DNA from: Pseudomonadota bacterium
GTDB taxonomy: Bacteria; Pseudomonadota; Gammaproteobacteria; Acidiferrobacterales; Acidiferrobacteraceae
Length of the DNA: 50,801 nucleotides
Direction: 5' to 3'
Assembly (NCBI GenBank): GCA_021794275.1
Contig: JAJYRD010000050.1
Coordinates: 1-50,801, forward strand
The notes under the pieces are model-generated. The model saw nothing but the letters and a program-made list of their open reading frames with translations. It had not been told where the DNA came from and made no database searches. The position numbers were made by a program, and so were the translations under genes. Below are positions 1 through 8,049 of this stretch, piece after piece. Every line of letters starts with the position of its first letter. Within the stretch, counting starts at the first letter, position 1.

Positions 1-173
1 CCACCTGTGGGGTGACGCATGACCGGGACATCAATGCCGCCGTCAACATCCGGAACCAGGGTATTCTCCAACTCAAGGCCGCAGGACTGTCGGTCTCTGC
101 CCATGGAGGCGGTGTCAGACCGACGCGCATCGTGCTGGCAACCGCTTGTGAAGTGGGAAGCCTCCCCGTTTAG
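1..173 (+). CDS. tnpB: TnpB-family protein of an IS200/IS605 element, C-terminal fragment
   Basis: The frame is open from the window edge to the TAG at 171-173 and gives about 56 residues. It carries CGVTHDRDINAAVNI near its start. This is the hallmark of the C-terminal end of IS200/IS605 OrfB/TnpB proteins: the last Cys pair of the zinc finger followed by the final RuvC aspartate block (DRDxNAAxNI). TnpB is an RNA-guided nuclease that helps retain the element at donor sites; it is not the transposase. The rest of the gene lies upstream of the window, so I cannot tell whether the full gene is intact. The element lies tail-to-tail with glgA. The assignment rests on the motif and on the hairpin that follows. 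Confidence 0.85.
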   Translation, partial: TCGVTHDRDINAAVNIRNQGILQLKAAGLSVSAHGGGVRPTRIVLATACEVGSLPV

Positions 174-189
174 GGGGAGGAGCAGTCAC
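161..189 (+). mobile_element. Probable right end of the IS200/IS605 element (subterminal hairpin)
   Basis: A compact hairpin (CCTCCCC, loop GTTTA, GGGGAGG) spans 161-180 and contains the tnpB stop codon. It is followed by GAGCAGTCAC. IS200/IS605 elements have imperfect subterminal hairpins instead of terminal inverted repeats, and the right-end hairpin commonly overlaps or follows the tnpB stop. The end of the element is inferred to be near position 189. The exact cleavage site needs an empty site for comparison. A second small hairpin (CTTCGCC/GGCGAAG, 219-237) lies just beyond it. Confidence 0.6.
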
Positions 190-286
190 CTCATACAAGG
201 GAAACCCCAAGGGCACCACTTCGCCCCGCAGGCGAAGAGAACCGCCTCGGTCATGGGCGCCGCCGTTGGCGGAGGCATGTGATCCC

Positions 287-1744
287 CTAGGTGAGGGCGC
301 GCTGGTTTCCATCCGGGATGAGGCTGTGATAGAGCGCTCGGTAACGCGCAGCGCTCGCTGCCCATGAAAAGTCCTTGCGCATACCGGTCTCCATGACACG
401 CTGCCAGCAGACGGGGGTTCGGTAGGCGTCAAGCGCCCGCTCGATCGCCTCCCACAAACCCGCCCCCGTGGCTTCCTTGAACAAAAATCCACTGCCCTCG
501 CACCCGCCTTCGCCTACACCGTCGATCGTATCGGCGAGCCCTCCCGTGGCGTGCGCGACGGGAGGCGTGCCGTACCGCTGACTGTACATTTGATTCAGGC
601 CACAGGGCTCGAATCGCGACGGCATGAGAAAGATATCCGCGCCCGCCTCGATTTCATGTGCGAGCGCCTCGTCAAACCCGATGCGCACCGACACAGCCCC
701 GCGATGACGCTGGGTAAGGGCGCGCAGCGTGTCCTCAAGCCCTCGTTCACCGGTGCCAAGCACCACGAGTTGACCTCCGGCGCTAACGAGACGGTCTGCG
801 ACCTCCGCTATGAGGTCGATCCCCTTCTGCCATGTCAGGCGCCCCACCATGGCAAAGAGTGGCCGCGACGGGTCGACGACGAGATCGAAGCGGCGCTGTA
901 AGGCCTCCTTGTTCGCGGCCTTTGCGGCGAGACGGTCACGATCATAGCGCGAGGGGATCAAGGGGTCGGTGGCCGGGTTCCAGACGCGGTCATCGATACC
1001 ATTGACGATGCCCGTCAGCTCGTCCCGCCGACGCGTAAGGAGACCGTGCAAGCCACAGCCCCAGGCCTCTCCCTGGATCTCCTGCGCATAGGTGGGGCTG
1101 ACCGTGGTTAGAATGTCTGCGTAATGCAGACCGGCCTTAAGAAAGGAGAGGCGACCATAGAATTCGGCGCCTTCCACGGCAAAGACCTCGGGCGGAAGCC
1201 GCAACGCCTCCACGGTCTCCGCCGGAAATAGCCCCTGGAAGGCCAGATTGTGGATGGTCATGACCGAAGGGGCGGCCTTCGGCAGGCTTGTCTTCAGCCA
1301 CAAGGGTCCGAGACCCGCCTGCCAATCGTGACCATGGAAGATGTCCGGCCGCCACAAAAGCGGAGTCTCGCCAGAAGCCAGTATGGCCGCGGCATGCGCG
1401 AAGAGTCCGAAACGTTGGGCATTGTCCGGCCAGTCGCGGCCGTCGGCGTCCTGGTAGGGGCCGCCGTCGCGCCCGAAGAGCCAGGGGGCATCGATCAGGT
1501 AGGCGATAATGCCAGAGGGGAGGCGGGCCTTGCGCACGAGCGCGCCCACAACCGTCGCCACAGGCGGCGCCTCGCCGACCTCGGCACGCAGCGACCGGTA
1601 ATAGGGCAGGCAGACGCGTACGTCCAACCCTGCCGCCGCGAGTGCCGGGGGCAAGGCCGCCACGACGTCCGCAAGGCCGCCGGTCTTCACCCACGGCGCG
1701 CATTCCGAGGCGACAAACAGGATGCGTAAGGGCCTGTCGTTCAT
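287..1744 (-). CDS. glgA: Glycogen synthase (ADP-glucose dependent, GT5)
   Basis: This 485-residue protein transfers glucose from ADP-glucose to the growing alpha-1,4-glucan in the cytoplasm. The N-terminal KTGGLADVV is the ADP-glucose-binding signature of bacterial GlgA and plant starch synthases. The second Rossmann half has the GT-B donor-site segment PSRFEPCGLNQMY, with the conserved acidic residue and a following GTPPVAHATGG stretch. The length is normal for GlgA. It starts at ATG 1744, 47 bp downstream of the cytochrome gene on the same strand, so the two may be co-transcribed. No other glg gene is in the window. The gene is intact, and the tnpB-carrying element ends about 100 bp past its stop. 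Confidence 0.96.
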   Translation of the reverse strand: MNDRPLRILFVASECAPWVKTGGLADVVAALPPALAAAGLDVRVCLPYYRSLRAEVGEAPPVATVVGALVRKARLPSGIIAYLIDAPWLFGRDGGPYQDADGRDWPDNAQRFGLFAHAAAILASGETPLLWRPDIFHGHDWQAGLGPLWLKTSLPKAAPSVMTIHNLAFQGLFPAETVEALRLPPEVFAVEGAEFYGRLSFLKAGLHYADILTTVSPTYAQEIQGEAWGCGLHGLLTRRRDELTGIVNGIDDRVWNPATDPLIPSRYDRDRLAAKAANKEALQRRFDLVVDPSRPLFAMVGRLTWQKGIDLIAEVADRLVSAGGQLVVLGTGERGLEDTLRALTQRHRGAVSVRIGFDEALAHEIEAGADIFLMPSRFEPCGLNQMYSQRYGTPPVAHATGGLADTIDGVGEGGCEGSGFLFKEATGAGLWEAIERALDAYRTPVCWQRVMETGMRKDFSWAASAARYRALYHSLIPDGNQRALT

Positions 1745-1791
1745 AAATCCCGCTTTACTCCCTTTTCCGGACGGATCGTCACGCCCGGCCT

Positions 1792-2289
1792 TTAATGGGC
1801 CGGTCCGCCGATGGCGATGCGCTGTCCTGCAGCAATGGACCTCAAATAGCTCACGAGATCGACCATCGCCGAACTACCGTAGGCTGGCGCGCGACCAGCG
1901 ATCCCATCTCTCACGCAGTGCCGGATCTGGGCCTCCAAGGTCATGATGCGATGGGATTTGACGTTGTAGCGCGGAAATATGGCGGCGGCATTACGCAGGC
2001 TTGCGATTCTGTGTCCGTCAGGGAGGCGTCCACGGGTCAGGCCTCCATGGATATGGCAGGCTGAACAGGTCATGAAACGCGGTCCGGCATGCGGCGCCCC
2101 ACCCAGAGCCGCAAACGCGGTCGCGGCATCCGCTACGGGCTTCACTCGGCTGCCAAAGCTGTCGTCGTTGAAGATGTGCGCACCACGCGACACGGCCTGC
2201 TGCAAGGCAGGCGGCAAGTGCGCGGCTGCTGCGACTCCCGCAATAGCGATGGCCGGAATCGCGACAATGACGCGCAGGCGGCGCCTCAT
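1792..2289 (-). CDS. Exported monohaem c-type cytochrome, TsdA/SoxA-like
   Basis: The protein has about 165 residues. It begins with a basic stretch and a hydrophobic segment (MRRRLRVIVAIPAIAIAG) that acts as a Sec signal, so it should be periplasmic. One haem-binding CSACH is followed by GG. The C-terminal half (TLEAQIRHCVRDG, then SSAMVDLVSYLRS) resembles the end of a haem domain of the thiosulfate dehydrogenase/SoxA family. I see no Met or Cys that I can confidently name as distal haem ligand. I chose ATG 2289 because GGAGG lies 8 nt upstream; ATG 2304, with its own purine-rich leader, is an alternative. The partner and substrate are unknown, and a role in sulfur-compound or general electron transfer is inference. 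The 251 bp between this start and the next gene upstream hold nothing I recognise. Confidence 0.75.
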   Translation of the reverse strand: MRRRLRVIVAIPAIAIAGVAAAAHLPPALQQAVSRGAHIFNDDSFGSRVKPVADAATAFAALGGAPHAGPRFMTCSACHIHGGLTRGRLPDGHRIASLRNAAAIFPRYNVKSHRIMTLEAQIRHCVRDGIAGRAPAYGSSAMVDLVSYLRSIAAGQRIAIGGPAH

Positions 2290-2540
2290 CCTTGAACCCT
2301 CCATAACCCGCCCCTCCCGTGCCGTCATCCGCAACCAGAAACATCTGGTGCAAGCAAGCCACGTCCCCTGCCTTGCGAACGCGACGACCAGGGCCTTCAT
2401 CATTAGACAACCATACTATCGCTGCTCTCGTTCGCGAAGCGGCACCAGCGCGGCCCCCCTGATCATCAGGGGTGAGGCACAGGCTCTCGATGCAATACAG
2501 GTCCCGGGACGGCGCAAAAGCCGCCATCCCGGGCTGGGAC

Positions 2541-3227
2541 TTAGTCGCGGCGGCCCTGAAGGGCACCCAGGATCTGGAGTAAGGACACAAAAATATTCAG
2601 GACATCAAGGTAGAGGCTCACGGCGATAATGACCGGACGTGTCTCGCCGCCGTTGATCATACGGCTCGTGTCGAACAAGACAAGTCCCGAGAACACGAGC
2701 AGCGCCATGCCCGCCACCACAAGCTGCAGACCCGCCAGATGGAAGAACATATTGGCAAGCGAGGCTAGCACCACGATCACGAGCCCCGTCATCAGGAAGC
2801 CGCCCAGATAGCTGAAGTTGCGGCGCGAGGCGAGCGCGTAAATCGAGAGGCTCCCGAATATGACGGCGGTGCCGAGCAGGGACTCGGCCACGATGTCCGG
2901 ACCCGCCGGCAGCCGCAGGTACATGGCGATCGTGGGGCCTAGCGAGAAGCCCATGAGCCCCGTGAACGCGAAGATCAGCGGGACCGCCATCGGGCTCCCG
3001 CGACCCCCCGTCCATTCGACCGCGAACAGGCTCACGAAGGCCGCGATCATGATCATGATCGGGTGCTGATAGGCGAACAGCGAATGCATACCGACCGCCG
3101 CTGTGAACGTGCTAAACAGCAAGGTCGCGGCGAGCAGCAGATAAGTCCTGTGGATGACCGTCGTGACGGCGTAACCACCCTGAATACCGGTGGACGGGAC
3201 ATCCTCATACCAATTAGAACGAGCCAT
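2541..3227 (-). CDS. Bax inhibitor-1/YccA family inner-membrane protein
   Basis: This 228-residue protein has about seven hydrophobic segments between residues 25 and 220. It ends with the family-typical segment LYLDVLNIFVSLLQILGAL, preceded by LVLFDTSRMI. Bacterial members (YccA, YbhL) are inner-membrane proteins. YccA modulates FtsH proteolysis, and some relatives are pH-dependent calcium leak channels; which applies here is unknown. The strong Shine-Dalgarno AAGGAGGG just upstream fixes the ATG at 3227. The small membrane ORF at 3307-3480 lies 79 bp upstream on the same strand. Confidence 0.93.
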   Translation of the reverse strand: MARSNWYEDVPSTGIQGGYAVTTVIHRTYLLLAATLLFSTFTAAVGMHSLFAYQHPIMIMIAAFVSLFAVEWTGGRGSPMAVPLIFAFTGLMGFSLGPTIAMYLRLPAGPDIVAESLLGTAVIFGSLSIYALASRRNFSYLGGFLMTGLVIVVLASLANMFFHLAGLQLVVAGMALLVFSGLVLFDTSRMINGGETRPVIIAVSLYLDVLNIFVSLLQILGALQGRRD

Positions 3228-3306
3228 GCTGGCCCTCCTTACCGTAATGACGGCACAAACCGACTATACCAACCCTTCCTACCATAACACATTCCCGAAA
3301 GCGGGT

Positions 3307-3480
3307 TCAGACGGACCGCTCCAGGGCGTGCATTACCACAGCGACCAGGATACCGACAAGGCCGATCCAAAAGAACACCCATACCAGGGCCAGCAGGACA
3401 TGCATCACGAACAACACGGCCCATATCACGAGCAGGCTCAAGCCCACGCCCATGAGAGTCCGCTTGAGATCCCTCACCAT
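3307..3480 (-). CDS. Small (57-residue) hydrophobic membrane protein, unknown function
   Basis: ATG at 3480 follows GGAGGGATGCG, a good ribosome-binding site, and the frame stops at TGA 3307. The product starts MVRDLKRTLMG, then has one long or two closely packed hydrophobic stretches (about residues 11-50: GVGLSLLVIWAVLF, then VLLALVWVFFWIGLVGILVA), and ends HALERSV. A positive N-terminus suggests Nin topology. It lies upstream of the Bax-inhibitor-1 gene on the same strand and divergent from nirB. I do not recognise a family. The ribosome-binding site and the clean membrane pattern make it a likely real gene. Confidence 0.65.
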   Translation of the reverse strand: MVRDLKRTLMGVGLSLLVIWAVLFVMHVLLALVWVFFWIGLVGILVAVVMHALERSV

Positions 3481-3572
3481 CGCATCCCTCCGGCGCCTTA
3501 AGGTCGGCCCCCGACATTGCCCGGTTCCCTATATGGGGTCAGGCCCGGCCCACCTCAAGGGCGCGTGCAGCA

Positions 3573-3617
3573 GACCCGTCGTGGTGCGCTGTCAGGGCGC
3601 TGACACCAGCTTGGTGC
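3573..3617 (+). promoter_or_regulatory. Tandem NtrC-like binding sites upstream of nirB
   Basis: The NtrC consensus is GCACC-N5-GGTGC. The site at 3603-3617 reads ACACC-AGCTT-GGTGC, nine of ten core bases, within the dyad CACCA-gct-TGGTG. A second, weaker site at 3573-3587 reads GACCC-GTCGT-GGTGC. Their centres are 30 bp apart, close to three helical turns, and lie about 75 and 105 bp upstream of the inferred sigma-54 start. This is the arrangement expected for an NtrC enhancer. Binding is inferred from sequence only. Confidence 0.55.
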
Positions 3618-3658
3618 AACGACCACCCCCGGAACGCCCCATTTCTGCGCCTAAGACG

Positions 3659-3675
3659 CTGGCACAATGGTTGCT
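3659..3675 (+). promoter_or_regulatory. Sigma-54 (RpoN) -24/-12 promoter for nirBD
   Basis: CTGGCACAATGGTTGCT matches the sigma-54 consensus YTGGCAC-N5-TTGCW at every invariant position, with the required 10 nt between the -24 GG and the -12 GC. Transcription should start near 3686, leaving a leader of about 57 nt before the nirB ATG at 3743. Together with the NtrC-like sites this suggests control by nitrogen limitation, not by anaerobic FNR/NarL regulation. Confidence 0.75.
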
Positions 3676-3742
3676 GGTAGGTCGAGAAGACGCGATCGCA
3701 GTCCCGACGACCGCGCTTATCTGGCCTCGCAAGGAGCAGTGC

Positions 3743-6187
3743 ATGAACGATGCGGTTTCAGTGCAACCCCGACTTGTGGTAATCGGCAATGGCATGGCTG
3801 GCATGCGCACCGTCGAGGAGCTCCTGAAGATGGCTCCCGACCATTACGACATCACCGTGTTCGGGGATGAACCTCACCCCAACTACAATCGCATCCTGCT
3901 GTCCCCGGTGCTTGCTGGCGAGATGGCCTTCGAAGACACCGTCCTGAATGGCCGGGCGTGGTATCAGGAACACGGCATCCGCCTGCACACGGCCGCGCCG
4001 GTAACGAGGATCGACCGGGTCCGCCGGCGGGTGATCGCGGCAAACGGTACCACCGCCGCCTATGACCGGCTGCTCCTCGCCATGGGCTCCCACCCCTTCG
4101 TTCCGAACATCACAGGCGCCCGCCTCCCCGGTGTCATAAGCTACCGCACGATCGAAGACGTCAATGCCATGCGGGCCCTGCCGGCAGGCGCCAAGGCTGT
4201 CATCATAGGCGGCGGGCTCTTGGGGCTTGAGGCAGCCTATGGTCTCCTCTCTCAGGGAGTGCAGGTGACCGTCGTCCATCGCCATGCATGGCTGCTCGAG
4301 CGTCAGATGGACCGGGTCGGCGGCGACCTCCTCCAGAGAAGCCTCATCGACCGCGGATTGTGCTTTTGTCTATCGTCCGAGACCGAAGCGATCCTCGGTA
4401 GCCAGCGCGTCGAGGCCGTGCGTCTGAAAGACGGCCGTCTCCTCGAAGCCAATCTCGTCGTATTCGCGGTCGGCATCAGACCACGCAAGGCTCTCGCTCA
4501 GGAGGCCGGCCTCCATTGCGATCGCGGGATCGTCGTCGACGACACCCTCCAGACCTTTGACCCGCGCATCTATGCCGTGGGGGAGTGTGTCCAGCATCGC
4601 GGCGCGACCTACGGGCTCGTGGCACCACTCTTCGAGCAGGCCAAAGTGGCGGCCAATCACCTGGCGCACTACGGAAGGCTGCGCTATGCAGGCTCGATTA
4701 CGAGCACCAAACTCAAGGTAACCGGGATCGATCTTTTCTCGGCGGGCGATTTCGCAGGTGGCGCAGGCTACGAGGAGGTGTCGCTGCTCGACCCCGCCGC
4801 TGGCGTCTATAAAAAGGTCGTGATCCGTGACCACAAACTCGCGGGCGTCCTCCTGTACGGCGACACATCTCTCGGCCCCTGGCTTTTTCAGCTCCTGCGC
4901 AACGGCAACGACATCTCTGATCTGCGCGATCACCTTTTGTTTGGTGAGCCCGCCGGAGACGCGCGCCACGGCGCCGAACGCGCCATCGCCCAGATGCCGG
5001 ACACAGCCGAGGTGTGCGGCTGCAATGGCATAAGCAAGGGGACGATCGTGCACGCGATCCGCGCCCAGGGGCTCTTCACCGTCGACGACGTCCGTCGCTG
5101 CACCAAGGCTTCCGGCTCGTGCGGCTCGTGCAGTGGGCTTGTCGAGCAGATACTCTCAAGCGTCCTTGGGGGGCTTTATGAAACGACGCCGCGAAAACGC
5201 CCTTTGTGCGCCTGTACCGACCTCACTCACGACGAGATCCGCGACGCCATCGTCACGCGTAAACTCTTGTCGGCGCGCGAGGTCTTCCGTATCCTCGAGT
5301 GGAAGGCCCCGGGCGGATGCCCGACCTGCCGGCCGGCGGTGAATTACTATGTGCGCACCGCCTGGCCCGTCGAGGCCTTGGACGATCCTCAGGCGCGCTT
5401 CGTAAATGAGCGGGTACATGCCAACATCCAGAAAGACGGAAGCTACTCGGTTGTGCCGCGCATGTACGGCGGCGTGACGACCCCCGCCGAGCTAAAACGC
5501 ATCGCGCAAGTGGCCGAACGCTACGACGTGCCCATGGTCAAACTTACCGGCGGCCAGCGCATCGACCTGCTTGGGGTCAACAAACGCGACCTTCCGGCGA
5601 TTTGGGCCGACCTTGGGATGCCATCCGGGCACGCCTACGGCAAGGCCTTGCGGACCTGCAAATCATGCGTCGGCACCGAATTCTGCCGCTTTGGGACGCA
5701 AGACAGCACGCACCTTGCCATCACCCTCGAAAAGCGCCTGGAACGCATGTGGTCACCGCACAAAGTGAAGCTTGCGGCGTCTGGCTGCCCGCGCAATTGC
5801 GCCGAAAGCACCATCAAGGACTTCGGGGTCATAGGGGTCGAATCCGGCTGGGAGATCTATGTCGGCGGGAACGGGGGAATGAAGCTGCGCGGCGGCGACC
5901 TGCTTGTCAAAGTCAAGACCGAGGACGAGGTCATCGAGATCGCCGAGGCATTCATGCAGCTTTATCGGAAAGAGGCTTACTATCTCGAGCGCACGGCGCC
6001 ATGGATCGAGCGCGTCGGCCTGGATCATGTGAAGGACCAGATCCTCGACAAACCCGAGACCCGGAAACGACTCGCGGCGGAACTCAGAACGGCGATCGGT
6101 CAGGAGCGCGACCCGTGGGCCGAGGCCCTCGCAGGCCGTATTGCCATCCATGCCGAACCCCTGCGCCCAACGGAGGTGCTGCCATGA
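3743..6187 (+). CDS. nirB: NAD(P)H nitrite reductase, large subunit
   Basis: This 814-residue cytoplasmic enzyme reduces nitrite to ammonium with NAD(P)H. Residues 1-300 form the FAD/NAD module (VVIGNGMAGMRTVEELL, then AVIIGGGLLGLEAAYGL). The middle has BFD-like [2Fe-2S] segments (VCGCNGISKG, CTKASGSCGSC, then a second set with CACTD and GGCPTC). The C-terminal sirohaem domain carries the [4Fe-4S]-sirohaem cysteines, CVGTEFC (C-x5-C) and CPRNC (C-x3-C). Length fits NirB. ATG 3743 is preceded by AAGGAG with 6 nt spacing and is where homology starts. The TGA overlaps the nirD ATG (ATGA), indicating translational coupling. Confidence 0.97.
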   Translation: MNDAVSVQPRLVVIGNGMAGMRTVEELLKMAPDHYDITVFGDEPHPNYNRILLSPVLAGEMAFEDTVLNGRAWYQEHGIRLHTAAPVTRIDRVRRRVIAANGTTAAYDRLLLAMGSHPFVPNITGARLPGVISYRTIEDVNAMRALPAGAKAVIIGGGLLGLEAAYGLLSQGVQVTVVHRHAWLLERQMDRVGGDLLQRSLIDRGLCFCLSSETEAILGSQRVEAVRLKDGRLLEANLVVFAVGIRPRKALAQEAGLHCDRGIVVDDTLQTFDPRIYAVGECVQHRGATYGLVAPLFEQAKVAANHLAHYGRLRYAGSITSTKLKVTGIDLFSAGDFAGGAGYEEVSLLDPAAGVYKKVVIRDHKLAGVLLYGDTSLGPWLFQLLRNGNDISDLRDHLLFGEPAGDARHGAERAIAQMPDTAEVCGCNGISKGTIVHAIRAQGLFTVDDVRRCTKASGSCGSCSGLVEQILSSVLGGLYETTPRKRPLCACTDLTHDEIRDAIVTRKLLSAREVFRILEWKAPGGCPTCRPAVNYYVRTAWPVEALDDPQARFVNERVHANIQKDGSYSVVPRMYGGVTTPAELKRIAQVAERYDVPMVKLTGGQRIDLLGVNKRDLPAIWADLGMPSGHAYGKALRTCKSCVGTEFCRFGTQDSTHLAITLEKRLERMWSPHKVKLAASGCPRNCAESTIKDFGVIGVESGWEIYVGGNGGMKLRGGDLLVKVKTEDEVIEIAEAFMQLYRKEAYYLERTAPWIERVGLDHVKDQILDKPETRKRLAAELRTAIGQERDPWAEALAGRIAIHAEPLRPTEVLP

Positions 6188-6516
6188 GCGCAGTGGCGGA
6201 CGACATGACCTGGCAGGACATCGCGGCGCTTACCGATATCCCACCCCTAGGCGGCCGGGTCCTCGTGGTCGCAAGCCACGAGATCGCCCTCCTGCGCAAT
6301 GAAGACGGGCAGATATTCGCAGTCGACAACCGCTGCCCGCATAGGGGCGGGCCGCTCGCCGAGGGCGCTGTGACCGGACACACCGTCCATTGCCCTCTGC
6401 ACGGCTGGCGCATCGATCTGACCTGCGGGCAGGCGCGCGACCCTGACTGCGGCTCGGTCCGCACCTGGGATGTGCGTATCGAAGGGGATCGCGTACTCCT
6501 GCGATTGCCGCAATGA
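6184..6516 (+). CDS. nirD: Nitrite reductase small subunit, Rieske-type with intact cluster ligands
   Basis: This 110-residue partner of NirB has a Rieske fold. It keeps both ligand boxes, CPHRGGPL and CPLHGW, so it should bind a [2Fe-2S] cluster. E. coli NirD has lost these ligands, whereas assimilatory-type small subunits usually keep them. That agrees with the nitrogen-type promoter upstream. The gene overlaps nirB by 4 nt at its start and the next gene by 4 nt at its end (both ATGA). Confidence 0.95.
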   Translation: MSAVADDMTWQDIAALTDIPPLGGRVLVVASHEIALLRNEDGQIFAVDNRCPHRGGPLAEGAVTGHTVHCPLHGWRIDLTCGQARDPDCGSVRTWDVRIEGDRVLLRLPQ

Positions 6517-7583
6517 GCCTCGACCGCTCTCTGGAGATGACGACGATGATCCCGGCGCAGGACATACCGGGCATACTGAGCGCGGTGGCGCGCGGCGCGG
6601 ACGGTTCCTCCGACTTGAGTCGCGAGGCGGCCCACGCCCTGTTCGCCGAGTGGTTGAGCGGCCACCTTCCCTCAGTCGCCCAAGGCGCGCTCTGGATCGC
6701 GTTTCGATTGAAGGGCGAAACCCTGGCGGAGTTACTCGGCTTCGTGGCTGCGACCGAGGACTGCGTAGCGGCCATCACGGCCCCGACGGGATTCAAGCCC
6801 ATCGTCCTCCCCTCCTACAACGGGGCGCGGCGACACGCAAACCTCCTACCCTTATTGGCCTTGCTGCTCGCCCGCGAGGGCGTGCCCGTACTCGTCCACG
6901 GCTCCTACGGCGGCCCGGCCCAGGATACGGCACTCACCTTACCGCAACACGACCCGAGCGAGCGAACCACAACCGGCGAGATACTAGCCCATCTAGGGTT
7001 TCCTCCAGCACCCACGCGCTACGCCCTGCACGATCAGCTCCAGCGTCACCATCTGGCCTATGTGCCCCTGGACGTACTCCATCCGCCGCTCGCCTCCATC
7101 CTGTCGCTACGCCGGGCGCTTGGCGTACGTTCGAGCGCGCATACCGTGATCAAACTTTTCAACCCTTTCAAAGCGCCGGCCGTGCAATGCGCGGCCGTCA
7201 CCCACCCGCCTTATCTCGAGCGGATGCGCGCATTCTTTGTTGCCGCCGGATCCACGGCCCTTGTGCTACGCGGCACCGAAGGGGAACCCGTGGCCCACGC
7301 CCGGCGGCGCCCAGCCCTGATAGGAATCGATGGCGGCTGCGAACGGGAGTGGTTCAGTGAGGATCGCGCGCCCTTGACTCACATCACGCAACTGCCGGCG
7401 GACCGGGGCGCGGCCGCAACCTGCCTCTTCATTGAAGAGGCCTTAGCTGGACACCGGCCGATCCCCGATCCTATTCGTGACCAGGCGGCCTGCCTGCTCG
7501 TCATGAGCGGGGCCGCACGCGACCTCGGGCAGGCCCGGGCCCTGGTCGGCTCCGCCCCGCGACATCCCGGGCGCCGATCCTGA
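6513..7583 (+). CDS. ybiB: TrpD2/YbiB-like glycosyltransferase-family protein
   Basis: This 356-residue protein has the anthranilate-phosphoribosyltransferase-like fold: an N-terminal helical domain (SREAAHALFAEWLSG) and an alpha/beta domain with KPIVLPSYNGARRHANLLPL, VHGSYGG and SAHTVIKLFNPF. E. coli YbiB (TrpD2) has this fold but binds nucleic acids and lacks anthranilate PRT activity. The position as third gene of a nirBD operon, coupled by an ATGA overlap, is shared with other proteobacteria as far as I recall. Its job in nitrite assimilation is unknown. Assignment to TrpD is unlikely because the context is wrong and the canonical KHGNR motif is replaced by SYNGARRH. Confidence 0.8.
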   Translation: MSLDRSLEMTTMIPAQDIPGILSAVARGADGSSDLSREAAHALFAEWLSGHLPSVAQGALWIAFRLKGETLAELLGFVAATEDCVAAITAPTGFKPIVLPSYNGARRHANLLPLLALLLAREGVPVLVHGSYGGPAQDTALTLPQHDPSERTTTGEILAHLGFPPAPTRYALHDQLQRHHLAYVPLDVLHPPLASILSLRRALGVRSSAHTVIKLFNPFKAPAVQCAAVTHPPYLERMRAFFVAAGSTALVLRGTEGEPVAHARRRPALIGIDGGCEREWFSEDRAPLTHITQLPADRGAAATCLFIEEALAGHRPIPDPIRDQAACLLVMSGAARDLGQARALVGSAPRHPGRRS

Positions 7584-8049
7584 CAACCGACGGCCCCGCG
7601 GTAAACGAAATCGCGACAGGGCGCTAAGCCCAGGACTGCGCCCGCCCTGACGCAAGGCGACGTCGGCGCCACAGGGAGCCACGATCGCCTTTTGGAAAAT
7701 ACGATCCGATACACGCGCGCCTGGCCACCTCACATAAGAACCCTTGGACCTGCGCCTCGACTGGACCCATCGTTCCGATCAAGCCGCCCTTCTCGACCCC
7801 AACCCGTACGAAATGCGCGGGTTTTTCCGCGCTCGACTGGCATCGTCGCCCCGGCTTGCGTAAGCGCGGCGCGCGCCAAACACAAACGCGGCCGTATGTC
7901 GCCCCTCATATCCCGCTCACGCCCCCAACCCGCCATAGGCCGCGGGCGAGTGTCTATGATCGTCCCTGCGAGACCGGACCGGTCCGCCTTCCGCGATTGG
8001 CGTCGCCGAGCCACACCCGACGTCGGTGGCGGGCTATTGAGGACAGCCC
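7584..8049. other. 466-bp intergenic region, no recognised gene
   Basis: The stretch separates the nirBD operon from the GGDEF gene. Open frames on both strands have compositions typical of noncoding GC-rich DNA. A short inverted repeat (GCGCGG..CCGCGC type) surrounds 7815-7835. TATGAT at about 7954 could serve as a -10 element for the downstream gene, but I see no good -35. No Rho-independent terminator is visible for the nir operon. Confidence 0.4.

Noticed and set aside
115-492. 125-codon minus-strand frame at the tnpB end and glgA 3' end
   Set aside because: Low-complexity Arg/Ser/Pro composition; it overlaps the real glgA C-terminus in another frame.
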